In this document: one piece after another, positions 48,324-56,050 of the stretch
Layout: each line of letters opens with the position of its first letter
Numbering within the stretch: position 1 is the first letter of the stretch
Source: Sphingobium quisquiliarum P25
GTDB lineage: Bacteria; Pseudomonadota; Alphaproteobacteria; Sphingomonadales; Sphingomonadaceae
Direction: 5' to 3'
Length of the DNA stretch: 64,000 nt
NCBI RefSeq assembly: GCF_000445065.1
Contig: NZ_ATHO01000081.1
Location: 1 to 64,000, forward strand
Made by a program: the position numbers and the translations under genes
Notes under the pieces: model-generated
Told to the model about the DNA's origin: nothing
What the model saw: only the letters and a program-made list of their open reading frames with translations
The model's database searches: none

Positions 48324-48521
48324 ATGGAAGACGAAAGATATTTGCGGCGCGCTGAGGTCCAGGCGCTCACATCTCTGTCCACGGCCTCGATTTATCGGAT
48401 GATGGCGGAAGGTAGGTTTGTTCGTCCCTACCGCATTGGAAAACAGGCTGTGCGGTGGCGCTACACCGAGATACGGGATTGGCTAGCACAGCGTCCGCAC
48501 ACCGGCGGAGGCTGGCTTTAA
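48324..48521 (+). CDS. AlpA-family regulator / excisionase
   Basis: The 65-aa protein is an AlpA-type winged helix: YLRRAEVQALTSLSTASIYR, then MMAEGRFVRPYRIGKQAVRW and EIRDWLAQR. Such proteins activate or excise P4-like elements. AAGGAG lies seven bases before ATG. It sits 150 bases after the truncated P4-type integrase, its usual partner. Confidence 0.88.
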   Translation: MEDERYLRRAEVQALTSLSTASIYRMMAEGRFVRPYRIGKQAVRWRYTEIRDWLAQRPHTGGGWL

Positions 48522-48634
48522 AGCTGACTCTCACCTTAGTTAGAGGCAGGTGAAGCGAGATTGAGGGACTTCACTACTAAGTCCGAAAACGAATTGCATT
48601 GAATAATTACAAGCATCAAAAAAGAGAGAATATA

Positions 48635-48790
48635 ATGAACGATAATCCGATAGTACCATCAACCCTTATCAATCAAGCCATTGATGAAATAGTTCACATG
48701 TTCTTTGACCATGATCTTGATTGTGATATTCATGAAACTCTCCGGGAAATTGTACATAAGCTCACAATCGCGAGAGAAGCGATCAATTAA
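48635..48790 (+). CDS. Small acidic hypothetical protein, 51 aa
   Basis: MNDNPIVPSTLINQAIDEIV with an Asp/His-rich middle and a C-terminal helix (LREIVHKLTIAREAIN). The amphipathic pattern and an AGAGAG upstream suggest it is real, but this is weak. The function is unknown. Confidence 0.4.
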   Translation: MNDNPIVPSTLINQAIDEIVHMFFDHDLDCDIHETLREIVHKLTIAREAIN

Positions 48791-48876
48791 CATGGTCAGC
48801 ACTCTTGTACAGTGAGATCAAAGCGCCAGATGATAGTTCCGCCATTTAGGGCGTTTCTGGCGCGATTGTTTCGTTG

Positions 48877-48959
48877 GGCTACCCAGGGTAGCCAATTCTT
48901 CTAGATCGCGCTCTACGGGCATTCTGAGGGCAAAATAGAGCATGTTTGCGCATGGGGCT
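48877..48959. repeat. Two-hairpin intergenic element, copy B
   Basis: GGCTACCCAGGGTAGCC (perfect 8-bp stem with one central base) is followed by ATCGCGCTCTACG and AAAATAGAGCATGT, the same order as at 46123-46202. GCTCTA (48910-48915) pairs with TAGAGC (48936-48941). Confidence 0.7.
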
Positions 48960-48992
48960 GACGCCTCGGCGCATGATTGCAGATATTTGTGG

Positions 48993-49811
48993 TTACAGTT
49001 GTTCATCCTCGTACGGATTTATCAGAAAGCTGTTCATCCAAGCGCGCTCCTTTTTGTCGGGGTTATAAGCAACACCGCGTCCTATCGCCTTCCAATATCG
49101 GCATTCGCTTAATTCATCATGGTATGAAAGCTCAGTAGCTAGATATAGCAACCAAATGTTACTTCGCATTGTGGCGATAATGAACTTAAGTGCTTCATCA
49201 TCACGACTGTAAGTCTTCGGAGATTCTAGTATGGCATGAACTGGACCAATATGTGCAAACTGACTGCTTAGCATTCCATAGTACATGCCAATCGGTTCAA
49301 GAACTGCCTTTGCCCAGCCGACGCACTTCGTCGAGGGTAATCCACCCGCATGGAACCGCTCAAGGGCATCGGGGTCCGTTCCTATCACAATGACCGTCGC
49401 GATAAGCTCAATCAATGTGCGAGCTAGAACGCCGTACTGACGTCTGAAACCATGACGAGCAGTCTCTATGCTTGCAAGGTAGGTGTTTACGGCTGTGTTA
49501 AGCAGGCGAGAGACGGTAGCCTTGTAACCGTCATCATCGATCTTGGGCAGATGCAACATCATCATACCCACCGTATCACCCAATAGCGCGCTGCACTCAG
49601 CTACGTGCGTACGAGTAATAATGTCGAAAGACCTTCTCACTTTCGGCCCGTCCCGATGTAGCATATTCTGTATAATGTTATTTGTAGCGACCATTACGAA
49701 GTTGTTTTTGCGATCGATCCTAATGGCCGATACTTTTCTTTTTGGCGGAATGCCAAGCTTCTTGCGGCTGGTCTTTGTTCTAGTTTGCTTTGTCACAATG
49801 CCACCCCCCAT
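48993..49811 (-). CDS. Unknown cytoplasmic protein, about 272 aa
   Basis: A basic N-terminus (TKQTRTKTSRKKLGIPPKRK) is followed by a helical body (FDIITRTHVAECSALLGDT, LARTLIELIATVIVIGTDP, SSQFAHIGPVHAILE). I recognise no family; the layout faintly recalls DUF5677-like proteins. ATG 49811 has no ribosome site, while GTG 49796 has a GGGGGG seven bases upstream and may be the true start. It is the only long minus-strand gene in the left half of the island. Confidence 0.6.
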   Translation of the reverse strand: MGGGIVTKQTRTKTSRKKLGIPPKRKVSAIRIDRKNNFVMVATNNIIQNMLHRDGPKVRRSFDIITRTHVAECSALLGDTVGMMMLHLPKIDDDGYKATVSRLLNTAVNTYLASIETARHGFRRQYGVLARTLIELIATVIVIGTDPDALERFHAGGLPSTKCVGWAKAVLEPIGMYYGMLSSQFAHIGPVHAILESPKTYSRDDEALKFIIATMRSNIWLLYLATELSYHDELSECRYWKAIGRGVAYNPDKKERAWMNSFLINPYEDEQL

Positions 49812-50248
49812 GGCGTCAATAGGGCTGCATAGCAGAAGGCCCGAAAGAGGGAATGATGTATGGTGCGATGTCAGCGGCGGCGGCGTCCACCATCGCGCGG
49901 CTTGGGTGAGGATCGGCATTCGTACCGCAATCCCTGATCCAACAGCCGTACCAACCATACAGAAGATATTTCAAACCCAGCATTTCCGGCATTGGCAAAC
50001 TGCTAGTGTGTTAAAGGATTGACACGCCTTAACGTGTATCGGGCGTGATTTAACACGAAATCGCCGTATTTCGTAAATAATCCTATAAGTTAATTAAACA
50101 TAATGACAAAGTGGCCCATCTAAGATCGGACATAAAATAGCTGATAAGGCAAGAAGGTCATCACATAACAAGCAAGGTTCTAGCTGTTGTGTCCCAATAA
50201 GATTGGTCTATCCCGCGTTTGTACTCAGTTTTAACGCGAGGAATGCTC
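49812..50248. promoter_or_regulatory. AT-rich intergenic region with inverted repeats
   Basis: No convincing gene is seen. ACGAAAT-CGCCGT-ATTTCGT is a perfect inverted repeat at 50055-50074, preceded by CACG..CGTG and TTAACGTG/TTAACACG-like elements between 50022 and 50056. TTGACA occurs at 50019-50024. It could hold operators, or an origin for the polymerase-like protein downstream; that is inference. Confidence 0.45.
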
Positions 50249-50413
50249 ATGGACTTTATACAACTGCGCTTCGATTTCATGGATGAGGGCGACCCTATTC
50301 CTACAACCTCAAATAACAACCCGCCTGCTGATGTAGGGTCATCCGATGACCGGCAAGGGGAGTCTGATGTCCTAATGATCCTTTCAACGCAAAAAGCCCT
50401 GCCCTGTTCATGA
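50249..50413 (+). CDS. Small acidic protein, 54 aa, upstream of the polymerase-like gene
   Basis: MDFIQLRFDFMDEGDPIPTT continues as an Asn/Asp/Ser-rich tail. GAGGA is six bases before ATG 50249. No family is recognised. It may be a leader or small partner of the next gene. Confidence 0.4.
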   Translation: MDFIQLRFDFMDEGDPIPTTSNNNPPADVGSSDDRQGESDVLMILSTQKALPCS

Positions 50414-50504
50414 AGATAGGGAAGCTTGTACCTGTTTGTCTGGGAAAATGGAATGTAACAAAAAGTTACTCCAATGCTCCTCTCTCCCTCTTCCCTTTAT
50501 TGTA

Positions 50505-50510
50505 TATAAT
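50505..50510 (+). promoter_or_regulatory. Possible -10 element before the polymerase-like gene
   Basis: TATAAT lies 15 bases before ATG 50525, in an AT-rich stretch after a long pyrimidine tract (50470-50498). No good -35 box is seen. The ATG has no ribosome site, so the message may be leaderless or start further in. Confidence 0.35.
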
Positions 50511-50524
50511 AGATAGATATTCTG

Positions 50525-51856
50525 ATGTTAAATGGTATTAAATTAGAAGAAGATTCGTTAGATCATTCGATTGATTATACTTATGGGGATGATTTAGGTT
50601 TCTATAATATGAAGTTGAATGGGAAATGTTCTTCCGATAATTCTAGAGCATTGATCGAAAGCCTTGCTCAGGAATTATATGAGCAGGCAGATGTACAGAA
50701 AAGGCCAACAAGGAAGGCGTACAAGGCGACCGCTGCTGTCGTTCGCGATCTTCTAAAAGGGCACTCCTACAGCCCTCCTAAGCCCTGTGGCCGGTATATG
50801 TCCCCCAATACCTTCGAACATTGTCATGTGGGCTTCAAATCGTTCACCGGCATCAAAGACAAGATGGAACAGGCGGGGTTCATCACGGTGGAGAGGGGAG
50901 TGTGGTGGCGGCGGGCTGAGGACGGCATAGGTAAGGTCACCACCATGCAGATGACGCCGAAGCTGCTGGAATTTGCTTTGGGCTATGGGATCACCCCTAA
51001 AAACAGGTCGATGCATTTCGGCAAGCTGCCCCGGCCAAAGGCGATATTTAATCCAATAAGGGTGACGAAGAAGCGGCTATGGGCCAACGGTAAAAAGAAG
51101 CAGAAGGCGTATATCCGGTACGATTCCCGCGATCCCCGATTATTACGCGAAGGGATCAGAATGAACCGGCTCAATCACTTTTGGGCAGGGCAGGTTATTA
51201 CCCCTGACAACCACCATGCCTTCTATCGGATATTCCATAATGGGGACGTTGAAGGCTTCGATTTCAACAAGGGCGGACGCATCATTTCAGAAGGCGGCGG
51301 CTACCAAGGGATGAGCCCCGAAAATCGTTCGAGAATGCTTATAAATGGCGGTCCGGCTTGTGAGATTGATATCTCGTCCTGCCATACCCGCATTTATTAT
51401 GGGCTTATGGGTCAGCCCCTAGACCCCGCTATCGATCCCTATACTCTTACCCGTTTCCCGCGCGATGTCGCCAAGGCTTACGTCGCGATGATGATGGGGC
51501 GGACGCGAACCGCTGGGGATTGGGCCGAACAGACGATAGCTGCGGTTCTCAGAAAGGGGAAGATCGACCTAAACCAGTACGCCGTCGATGACGTTCGAGA
51601 AGCCGTCTTCGATGTTCTGCCCCTATTACGGGAATGGGATACCAGCCCTTACCGCTGGGATGATCTGCAATATGTGGAAAGCTGCATCATATTGGAAACT
51701 ATGGAGATATTGGCCTACAAACATGACGTTCCAGCTTTGCCGGTACATGACAGCATCATTGTTCCGGCAAAGGATCAGGAATTGGCTATGGAGGTTCTAA
51801 GCCGTTGCTTTCAGAAGCATACCGGCGCGGTGCCCATGTTGAAGATCAAAGGATAA
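50525..51856 (+). CDS. Unknown protein with family-A DNA-polymerase-like palm motifs
   Basis: The 443-aa protein has a helical N-terminal half without exonuclease motifs. From about residue 240, FYRIFHNGDVEGFDFNKGGR leads into EIDISSCHTRIYY, like motif A (DYSxxELR). RDVAKAYVAMMMG follows, like motif B with Arg, Lys and a hydrophobic tail. PALPVHDSIIVPA resembles the VHDE of motif C. Similar unnamed proteins occur on plasmids and islands, as far as I recall. It may be a minimal polymerase used to replicate or repair the element, but activity is inference. The N-terminal codons are much more AT-rich than the rest. Confidence 0.6.
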   Translation: MLNGIKLEEDSLDHSIDYTYGDDLGFYNMKLNGKCSSDNSRALIESLAQELYEQADVQKRPTRKAYKATAAVVRDLLKGHSYSPPKPCGRYMSPNTFEHCHVGFKSFTGIKDKMEQAGFITVERGVWWRRAEDGIGKVTTMQMTPKLLEFALGYGITPKNRSMHFGKLPRPKAIFNPIRVTKKRLWANGKKKQKAYIRYDSRDPRLLREGIRMNRLNHFWAGQVITPDNHHAFYRIFHNGDVEGFDFNKGGRIISEGGGYQGMSPENRSRMLINGGPACEIDISSCHTRIYYGLMGQPLDPAIDPYTLTRFPRDVAKAYVAMMMGRTRTAGDWAEQTIAAVLRKGKIDLNQYAVDDVREAVFDVLPLLREWDTSPYRWDDLQYVESCIILETMEILAYKHDVPALPVHDSIIVPAKDQELAMEVLSRCFQKHTGAVPMLKIKG

Positions 51857-51971
51857 CGGGTTGCGATGAGCGCCAAGAGGGTGTGAGGACGGTATAAACC
51901 GGGGACGGCACTGTGAATCGATAGGAATGGGGGTGGGGGTCTATCTTCTACGACTTCCCCCCTCTCTTACA

Positions 51972-52442
51972 TCATGCTTCCGGTATGGTCAGCGGCAAGC
52001 TGCCGGGATCAGTCGGCATGGCACTTATGCAATCCGTCCGAGCCTTAAAATATTTCGTCACCGTATCAATGTCACCCGCCGTCGATAAAGGGCTGGTCTG
52101 ATCGGCAGTTGAAACCAATGTCTGACCATTGGTCCAAACGAAATCACGATACCCGGTGTACGCACCCATCGCATTTTTACCCAAAATCTGCCCGTACATA
52201 CAGCGGGCCTTCGCGCTGACGGTCAGGTCTTTGAACTTAACCGCCGTAGGGTCCAACATGCTGTCTCTGGCGCTTGCCATCGCACGGTCGGCGTACTGCT
52301 GGTTGGGATCAGCAGGGTTGGTGAAGGTCAGCATGTCATTGGCGTACAGGACGACAAGAAGGATGATGACGAAGGGGGCAGCAACACAGCCCCATTTCAC
52401 CGCCGCTTCCGTCCTCGGCATATCCATAACGGGGTCGGTCAT
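51972..52442 (-). CDS. Single-helix membrane protein with conserved C-rich domain
   Basis: The 156-aa protein has one membrane helix (about 18-36). It has a domain with DPTAVKFKDLTVSAKARCMY and GKNAMGAYTGYRDFVW, a pattern seen in many small uncharacterised envelope or phage-associated proteins (CG.vnaKN..G.YtGy). The function is unknown. Its ATG overlaps the stop of the upstream gene by four bases. Confidence 0.65.
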   Translation of the reverse strand: MTDPVMDMPRTEAAVKWGCVAAPFVIILLVVLYANDMLTFTNPADPNQQYADRAMASARDSMLDPTAVKFKDLTVSAKARCMYGQILGKNAMGAYTGYRDFVWTNGQTLVSTADQTSPLSTAGDIDTVTKYFKARTDCISAMPTDPGSLPLTIPEA

Positions 52443-52765
52443 CCTTTAGCACCGCTGGCTACAGGCTGGCAGATCAGATTGGCTTGAAGCTGTAGGCTGA
52501 ACGGGTCCACATATTCGTCGTCAATGTCGCAACCGCTGGTTAAACGAGCAACTTCCCTATTCCAGTCACGGATGATTGATCCTCGCTTGCGACCGAAAAA
52601 CGTAGGAATATGATAAACAGTGATCTTGTCGCCGTAGTTGCGAACTTCGAACGTCTCGCCATTGTGCTGTAGCTTGTGCTTCTTCCCGTCCGCTGGGACC
52701 AGCATGGGTTGAACGATTGGTTCCTGCGCCGCCAGCATGAGCGCGATAGCTGTTAGGATCATCAT
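52439..52765 (-). CDS. Exported small protein, 108 aa
   Basis: A signal peptide (MMILTAIALMLAAQE) precedes a basic domain (GKKHKLQHNGETFEVRNYGD, TFFGRKRGSIIRDWNREVA) and a C-terminal LICQPV. Two Cys may form a disulfide. It is cotranscribed with the following membrane protein (ATGA overlap). No family is recognised. Confidence 0.6.
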   Translation of the reverse strand: MMILTAIALMLAAQEPIVQPMLVPADGKKHKLQHNGETFEVRNYGDKITVYHIPTFFGRKRGSIIRDWNREVARLTSGCDIDDEYVDPFSLQLQANLICQPVASGAKG

Positions 52766-52804
52766 GCCCCCGTTCAAAATTGGAGGCGCAACCCGACCGA
52801 AGCC

Positions 52805-52923
52805 GGGTGTTGGAATCCCTGTAGGTCACAAGGCCCTGCGCTTTTAGGCAGAACCTTGGACAGCACGCAGGCACCCGGCCAAGAATGCTTGACCGGTTGA
52901 CCTAACGAGGGGATTCCACGCCC
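52805..52923. ncRNA. Candidate structured RNA or cruciform element
   Basis: The outer stem pairs GGGTG-TGGAATCCC (52805-52819) with GGGATTCCACGCCC (52910-52923), with one bulged T. The next stem pairs TAGGTCA (52822-52828) with TGACCTA (52898-52904), and an inner stem pairs CCTGCG (52835-52840) with CGCAGG (52866-52871). The nested pairings imply selection for a fold. It lies between two divergent genes. The transcribed strand is unknown. Confidence 0.5.
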
Positions 52924-52925
52924 CA

Positions 52926-53005
52926 CAGTTTGCTTACCTCAAACTGCCTGATCCTCTTGGCAAAACAGTGGGAGTCGGGCAATCCCCTTCTGCAACTGTA
53001 CAGTT
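52926..53005. repeat. Two further stem-loops beside the structured element
   Basis: CAGTTTG-CTTACCT-CAAACTG forms a perfect 7-bp hairpin (52926-52946). The 12-bp palindrome AACTGTACAGTT (52994-53005) is followed by TTT and could act as a terminator on the plus strand. Together with 52805-52923 they fill most of the 331-base gap between 52766 and 53096. Confidence 0.55.
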
Positions 53006-53096
53006 TTTACATCGTCTCAGTAGGATTGCTGTTTAGCGAAATTATCGAGACTTGAGTTGATATGAGCCAGTTCGCTCCAAAATCGAGGTTTAGTAA

Positions 53097-53753
53097 ATGC
53101 TGATTGCTTTCCTTCTCATCGCGGCAATGGACGCAATCGCTAGCTCCGATGGAGAAACGCGGGTGGAATCCAGTCCGTTGAACATTGTCCAAAATGCTCA
53201 AAGAGGAGAAAATATAGCATTCCGCAGTGTTGCAAAAAGAGTGGCGGTGGCTCTTGTCGATAAGGCCAACGAAGACTTTGCATTGAGCGGGCCAATACCA
53301 TACGAATTTATCGATAAAGATAATAGTGTAGCCTGCTACAGGCAGCTATACGATCATTATATAAACGGGATAAAACAGCCCTATCATAATATAAAAATGA
53401 TAGATTGTATGGAAGACGCTGACAGGAACGGAACTTTCGATTTTCGATCAAGTGCCAGCGCTAAGAGGGCTGGGCCTCTAAAATCTCCTGTATTGTACCA
53501 GAAGGTGGACGTATTCCCGGAATACACTTTCAACAAAATTGATCGTAAAGTACTGAGATTTAACAAGTTTAAGGATCAGGCGATAGAATTAGAATACATT
53601 CATATCGATGGACAAGTTGATCCGAAGGTTGTTAGCAAAAAGCAAATTATTAATTTTGTTAATAGCCCAACACGGATAGAATTTGAGAATTTTATCATAA
53701 ATATAATTGATGTATCGAGCAATTATGTGAAGTACTCTGTCGAGGGAATTTGA
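53097..53753 (+). CDS. Exported AT-rich hypothetical protein, 218 aa
   Basis: A signal peptide (MLIAFLLIAAMDAIAS) is followed by a mixed alpha/beta body (RSVAKRVAVALVDKANEDF, VFPEYTFNKIDRKVLRF, NFIINIIDVSSNYVKYSV). Codon use is far more AT-rich than the chromosome, which indicates transfer from another source. No family is recognised. Confidence 0.6.
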   Translation: MLIAFLLIAAMDAIASSDGETRVESSPLNIVQNAQRGENIAFRSVAKRVAVALVDKANEDFALSGPIPYEFIDKDNSVACYRQLYDHYINGIKQPYHNIKMIDCMEDADRNGTFDFRSSASAKRAGPLKSPVLYQKVDVFPEYTFNKIDRKVLRFNKFKDQAIELEYIHIDGQVDPKVVSKKQIINFVNSPTRIEFENFIINIIDVSSNYVKYSVEGI

Positions 53754-53780
53754 CAATTCATTACAGAATTAGAAAAGAGG

Positions 53781-54359
53781 TTATGCTAGCCTCTTTTCCA
53801 CCCTCTGGATTGCAGCCCGCGACACGGCAAATTCCTTAGCCAGCGCGCCAAGCGAAATTCCCTGCCGCCGTTTCTCTATAATAATGCGCTGCTGATCGCC
53901 GGTAAGGGCCTGTGGGCGTCCTAAAGCTTTGCCCGATGCCTTCGCCCTAGCAAGCCCGGCCTGTGTACGTTCGATAAGCAAGTCGCGCTCAAACTCAGCT
54001 ACAGCGGCGATAACTGCCATGGTCATCTTACCCGCCGCGCTGGTAAGGTCCACGCCGCCAAGGGCAAGACAATGAACCTTCACGCCTTCTGCTGCCAGCC
54101 GTTCGACCGTGGTACGAAGGTCCATAGCGTTGCGGCCTAGGCGGTCCAGCTTCGTGACAATGAGTATGTCGCCAGCTTCCAGCCGATCTAACAGTTTAGC
54201 AAAACCCTTGCGTTCCATCGCGGCGACCGAACCGGAAACCGTCTCTGTAACAACCCGCTTGGGATCGACCGTGAAGCCCGCCGATGCGATTTCCTGAATC
54301 TGGTTCTCGGTGGTCTGGTCGCTGGTGCTTACCCGGCAGTAGGCAAAGGTACGGCTCAT
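53781..54359 (-). CDS. Serine resolvase/invertase family recombinase
   Basis: The 192-aa protein has the resolvase catalytic domain with the nucleophile in YCRVSTSDQ, TKLDRLGRN and the long E-helix (KMTMAVIAAVAEFERDLLIERTQ). A C-terminal helix-turn-helix follows (ISLGALAKEFAVSRAAIQRV). Its size and layout match Tn3-type resolvases and plasmid-stabilising recombinases. AGGA precedes ATG 54359. A cluster of TGTATC motifs lies upstream and may be its res site. Confidence 0.92.
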   Translation of the reverse strand: MSRTFAYCRVSTSDQTTENQIQEIASAGFTVDPKRVVTETVSGSVAAMERKGFAKLLDRLEAGDILIVTKLDRLGRNAMDLRTTVERLAAEGVKVHCLALGGVDLTSAAGKMTMAVIAAVAEFERDLLIERTQAGLARAKASGKALGRPQALTGDQQRIIIEKRRQGISLGALAKEFAVSRAAIQRVEKRLA

Positions 54360-54371
54360 CTCGTCACTTCC

Positions 54372-54454
54372 TGTATCGATTCGGTGTAACGAAACTAGCA
54401 ATGTATCTAAGATATGTGGAGTCTAACTTTAGATACAGTTCGCGCCAATGTATC
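54372..54454. promoter_or_regulatory. Candidate res site of the resolvase
   Basis: TGTATC occurs at 54372, 54402 and 54449, and the inverse GATACA at 54432. TGTATCTAA (54402-54410) and TTAGATACA (54429-54437) form an inverted pair around a short spacer, as in a resolvase subsite. The region also must contain the resolvase promoter. Confidence 0.45.
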
Positions 54455-54509
54455 GGAACCGGTCGATTACAATACAATGGTGCGGCCGAGCGGGCATTTC
54501 TATCAATCA

Positions 54510-54538
54510 GGGTAGGGCAACCCTTCGTTGCGCTACCC
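54510..54538. repeat. Stem-loop between resolvase and the 54555 gene
   Basis: GGGTAG with CTACCC and, after one mismatch, GCAAC with GTTGC form an 11-bp stem around a 5-nt loop. There is no T-run on either side. It may end the minus-strand gene that stops at 54555. Confidence 0.5.
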
Positions 54539-54554
54539 CGGTTAGGGCACGTTT

Positions 54555-55355
54555 CTAGCTACTTATGTAAGGCTCAATGAGCGCGCCTATATCTGTGACC
54601 GTACACTTCGCTACGCTTTGTCCAACCAGATGAGCTTCCACTATTCTGCGGTTTATGAGTTCACTTATTGAATACCTGATCCTAGTTCTTGTTTCTTCAT
54701 CGAATACCCCTTTCGACTGGCTGTAGGCGTTATTGAATTCCATAAGCCAATCAGAAGATAATTTTGTCCCGTTGGCAGAATAACCTCCCAACTTCATATG
54801 AGGCCATCGGCTTTTGTCAGCCAATATCGCCAGCGCTTGTGGACTAATCTGTTCAATTTGTGACAGAGCGTACTTGTGCGACTCAAACAGGCCTATGAAA
54901 TCTCCGTCTATCATATGCTTTAAAGCAGACGATAGATGCTTCATGAGTAGCTCATCGGGTGGGCTATCATCAAGAATTCTAACTATTTTGTTGAACAGGG
55001 TATTGCCCTGAGCGCTCGAAATAAAGCTTTTCAATTCAGAAACGGCAAGCGAGTTAGACTCGTTCTTCTGGAAATAATGAGCTAGGAGTACATTCTTCTT
55101 AGCTTCTTTGATATCTTTATCTACATTGTCATTCCAATCTAGGAACTCTTTGATTATCTCTCCGACTTTGAACAGGCCGAGAGCTTTGTCTCGGATGAGC
55201 TTCTTTGCTGAACCGGAAATAATAGCTTCCTCAGTCCCATCCGGCAAAGTGATCTGATCTAGAAGTTCATCGAGGTTCTTGGCGCGGTCGGCTAGATATT
55301 GGTCAGGCTTTTGGATAAGCGCTTTGCTATCGTTCTGATTCAAAGTTGGCTCCAT
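54555..55355 (-). CDS. Unknown helical cytoplasmic protein, about 266 aa
   Basis: The protein is mainly helical (LADRAKNLDELLDQI, ALGLFKVGEIIKEFLDWNDN, LMKHLSSALKHMIDGDF) with no membrane segment or catalytic motif that I can recognise. The frame extends upstream to 55427, with ATGs at 55376 and 55355 and no clear ribosome site at either. It is AT-rich. Its position between the resolvase and the island's right end makes it a typical cargo gene; a defence role is possible but unsupported. Confidence 0.6.
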   Translation of the reverse strand: MEPTLNQNDSKALIQKPDQYLADRAKNLDELLDQITLPDGTEEAIISGSAKKLIRDKALGLFKVGEIIKEFLDWNDNVDKDIKEAKKNVLLAHYFQKNESNSLAVSELKSFISSAQGNTLFNKIVRILDDSPPDELLMKHLSSALKHMIDGDFIGLFESHKYALSQIEQISPQALAILADKSRWPHMKLGGYSANGTKLSSDWLMEFNNAYSQSKGVFDEETRTRIRYSISELINRRIVEAHLVGQSVAKCTVTDIGALIEPYISS

Positions 55356-55456
55356 AACATTTTGATATCGAACCATTATTGGTTGGTAACGATAGCGCAA
55401 GCGCTTTGTCTGAGCTGGCTCTCGCAAATCTCTAGTTAAATTGGGAGGCGAAGCAG

Positions 55457-55738
55457 TTAGAAGGGAGCTTCATCTAGATCGCCGAACACGCTTTTTCGGT
55501 CGAAGGACTCGCCGCGCTTCTCAGCGCGTTCTCTCATGATGCGGGTTATCTGACTGTCAGGAAGCCGTTCTTTTAGATATTCATAATCTTCCCTTAGGTG
55601 CATAGCGGTTGTACCGCCCTCATAGGCGATCCGTACGAACGTTCCCGTCCCGCTTTCGTGCGGTTCGAGTTGGATCACTTTGGTCCTATCAAATGAAACG
55701 GGCCTTCCGTCATGATAGTGGTAATGGTCTAAGTCCAC
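55457..55738 (-). CDS. Hypothetical protein, 93 aa
   Basis: The start is GTG 55738 with AGGAG six bases upstream. The protein begins with a His/Asp/Tyr-rich stretch (DLDHYHYHDGRP) and ends with a charged helix (ITRIMRERAEKRGESFDRK). The function is unknown. It is the last gene before the island's right end and may be cotranscribed with the gene at 54555. Confidence 0.6.
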   Translation of the reverse strand: MDLDHYHYHDGRPVSFDRTKVIQLEPHESGTGTFVRIAYEGGTTAMHLREDYEYLKERLPDSQITRIMRERAEKRGESFDRKSVFGDLDEAPF

Positions 55739-55976
55739 TGGCTGCTCCTATGAAGTGACAGGCATGTTGCCAGACCCGGCAACGCTTTCAATGGCCGAGA
55801 GAATTTATGCTGTGGAAAGCCCCGCTTTAAAGGTCAGTGGCGGCTATGAGCCAATGCGATCAGTAATCGTTGGGAGGACTTTTGATGAAGCCCCTCACGG
55901 CGGGCGCGTACGGTCGCCTAAGCCTCTTATTTTGTCGCTAATTAAGGGCGTTTCGCCGCAACTCGTTGTGTTCGGT

Positions 55977-55998
55977 GTGCTACGTTTTGGTGCTACGT
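55977..55998. promoter_or_regulatory. Right pair of GTGCTACGT integrase-arm-like sites
   Basis: Two direct copies start at 55977 and 55990, 13 bases apart, exactly as at the left end. They are 53 bases from the right core repeat and inside the element. Confidence 0.7.
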
Positions 55999-56050
55999 CC
56001 TCAAGAAGAGGGTGTCCGTAACTGCCTGATAACAAACAGAAAAAAGTAAA

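Noticed and set aside
52805-52923. Integron attC site or retron RNA
   Set aside because: No integron integrase or reverse transcriptase is nearby and the end boxes do not match the attC core pattern on both sides.
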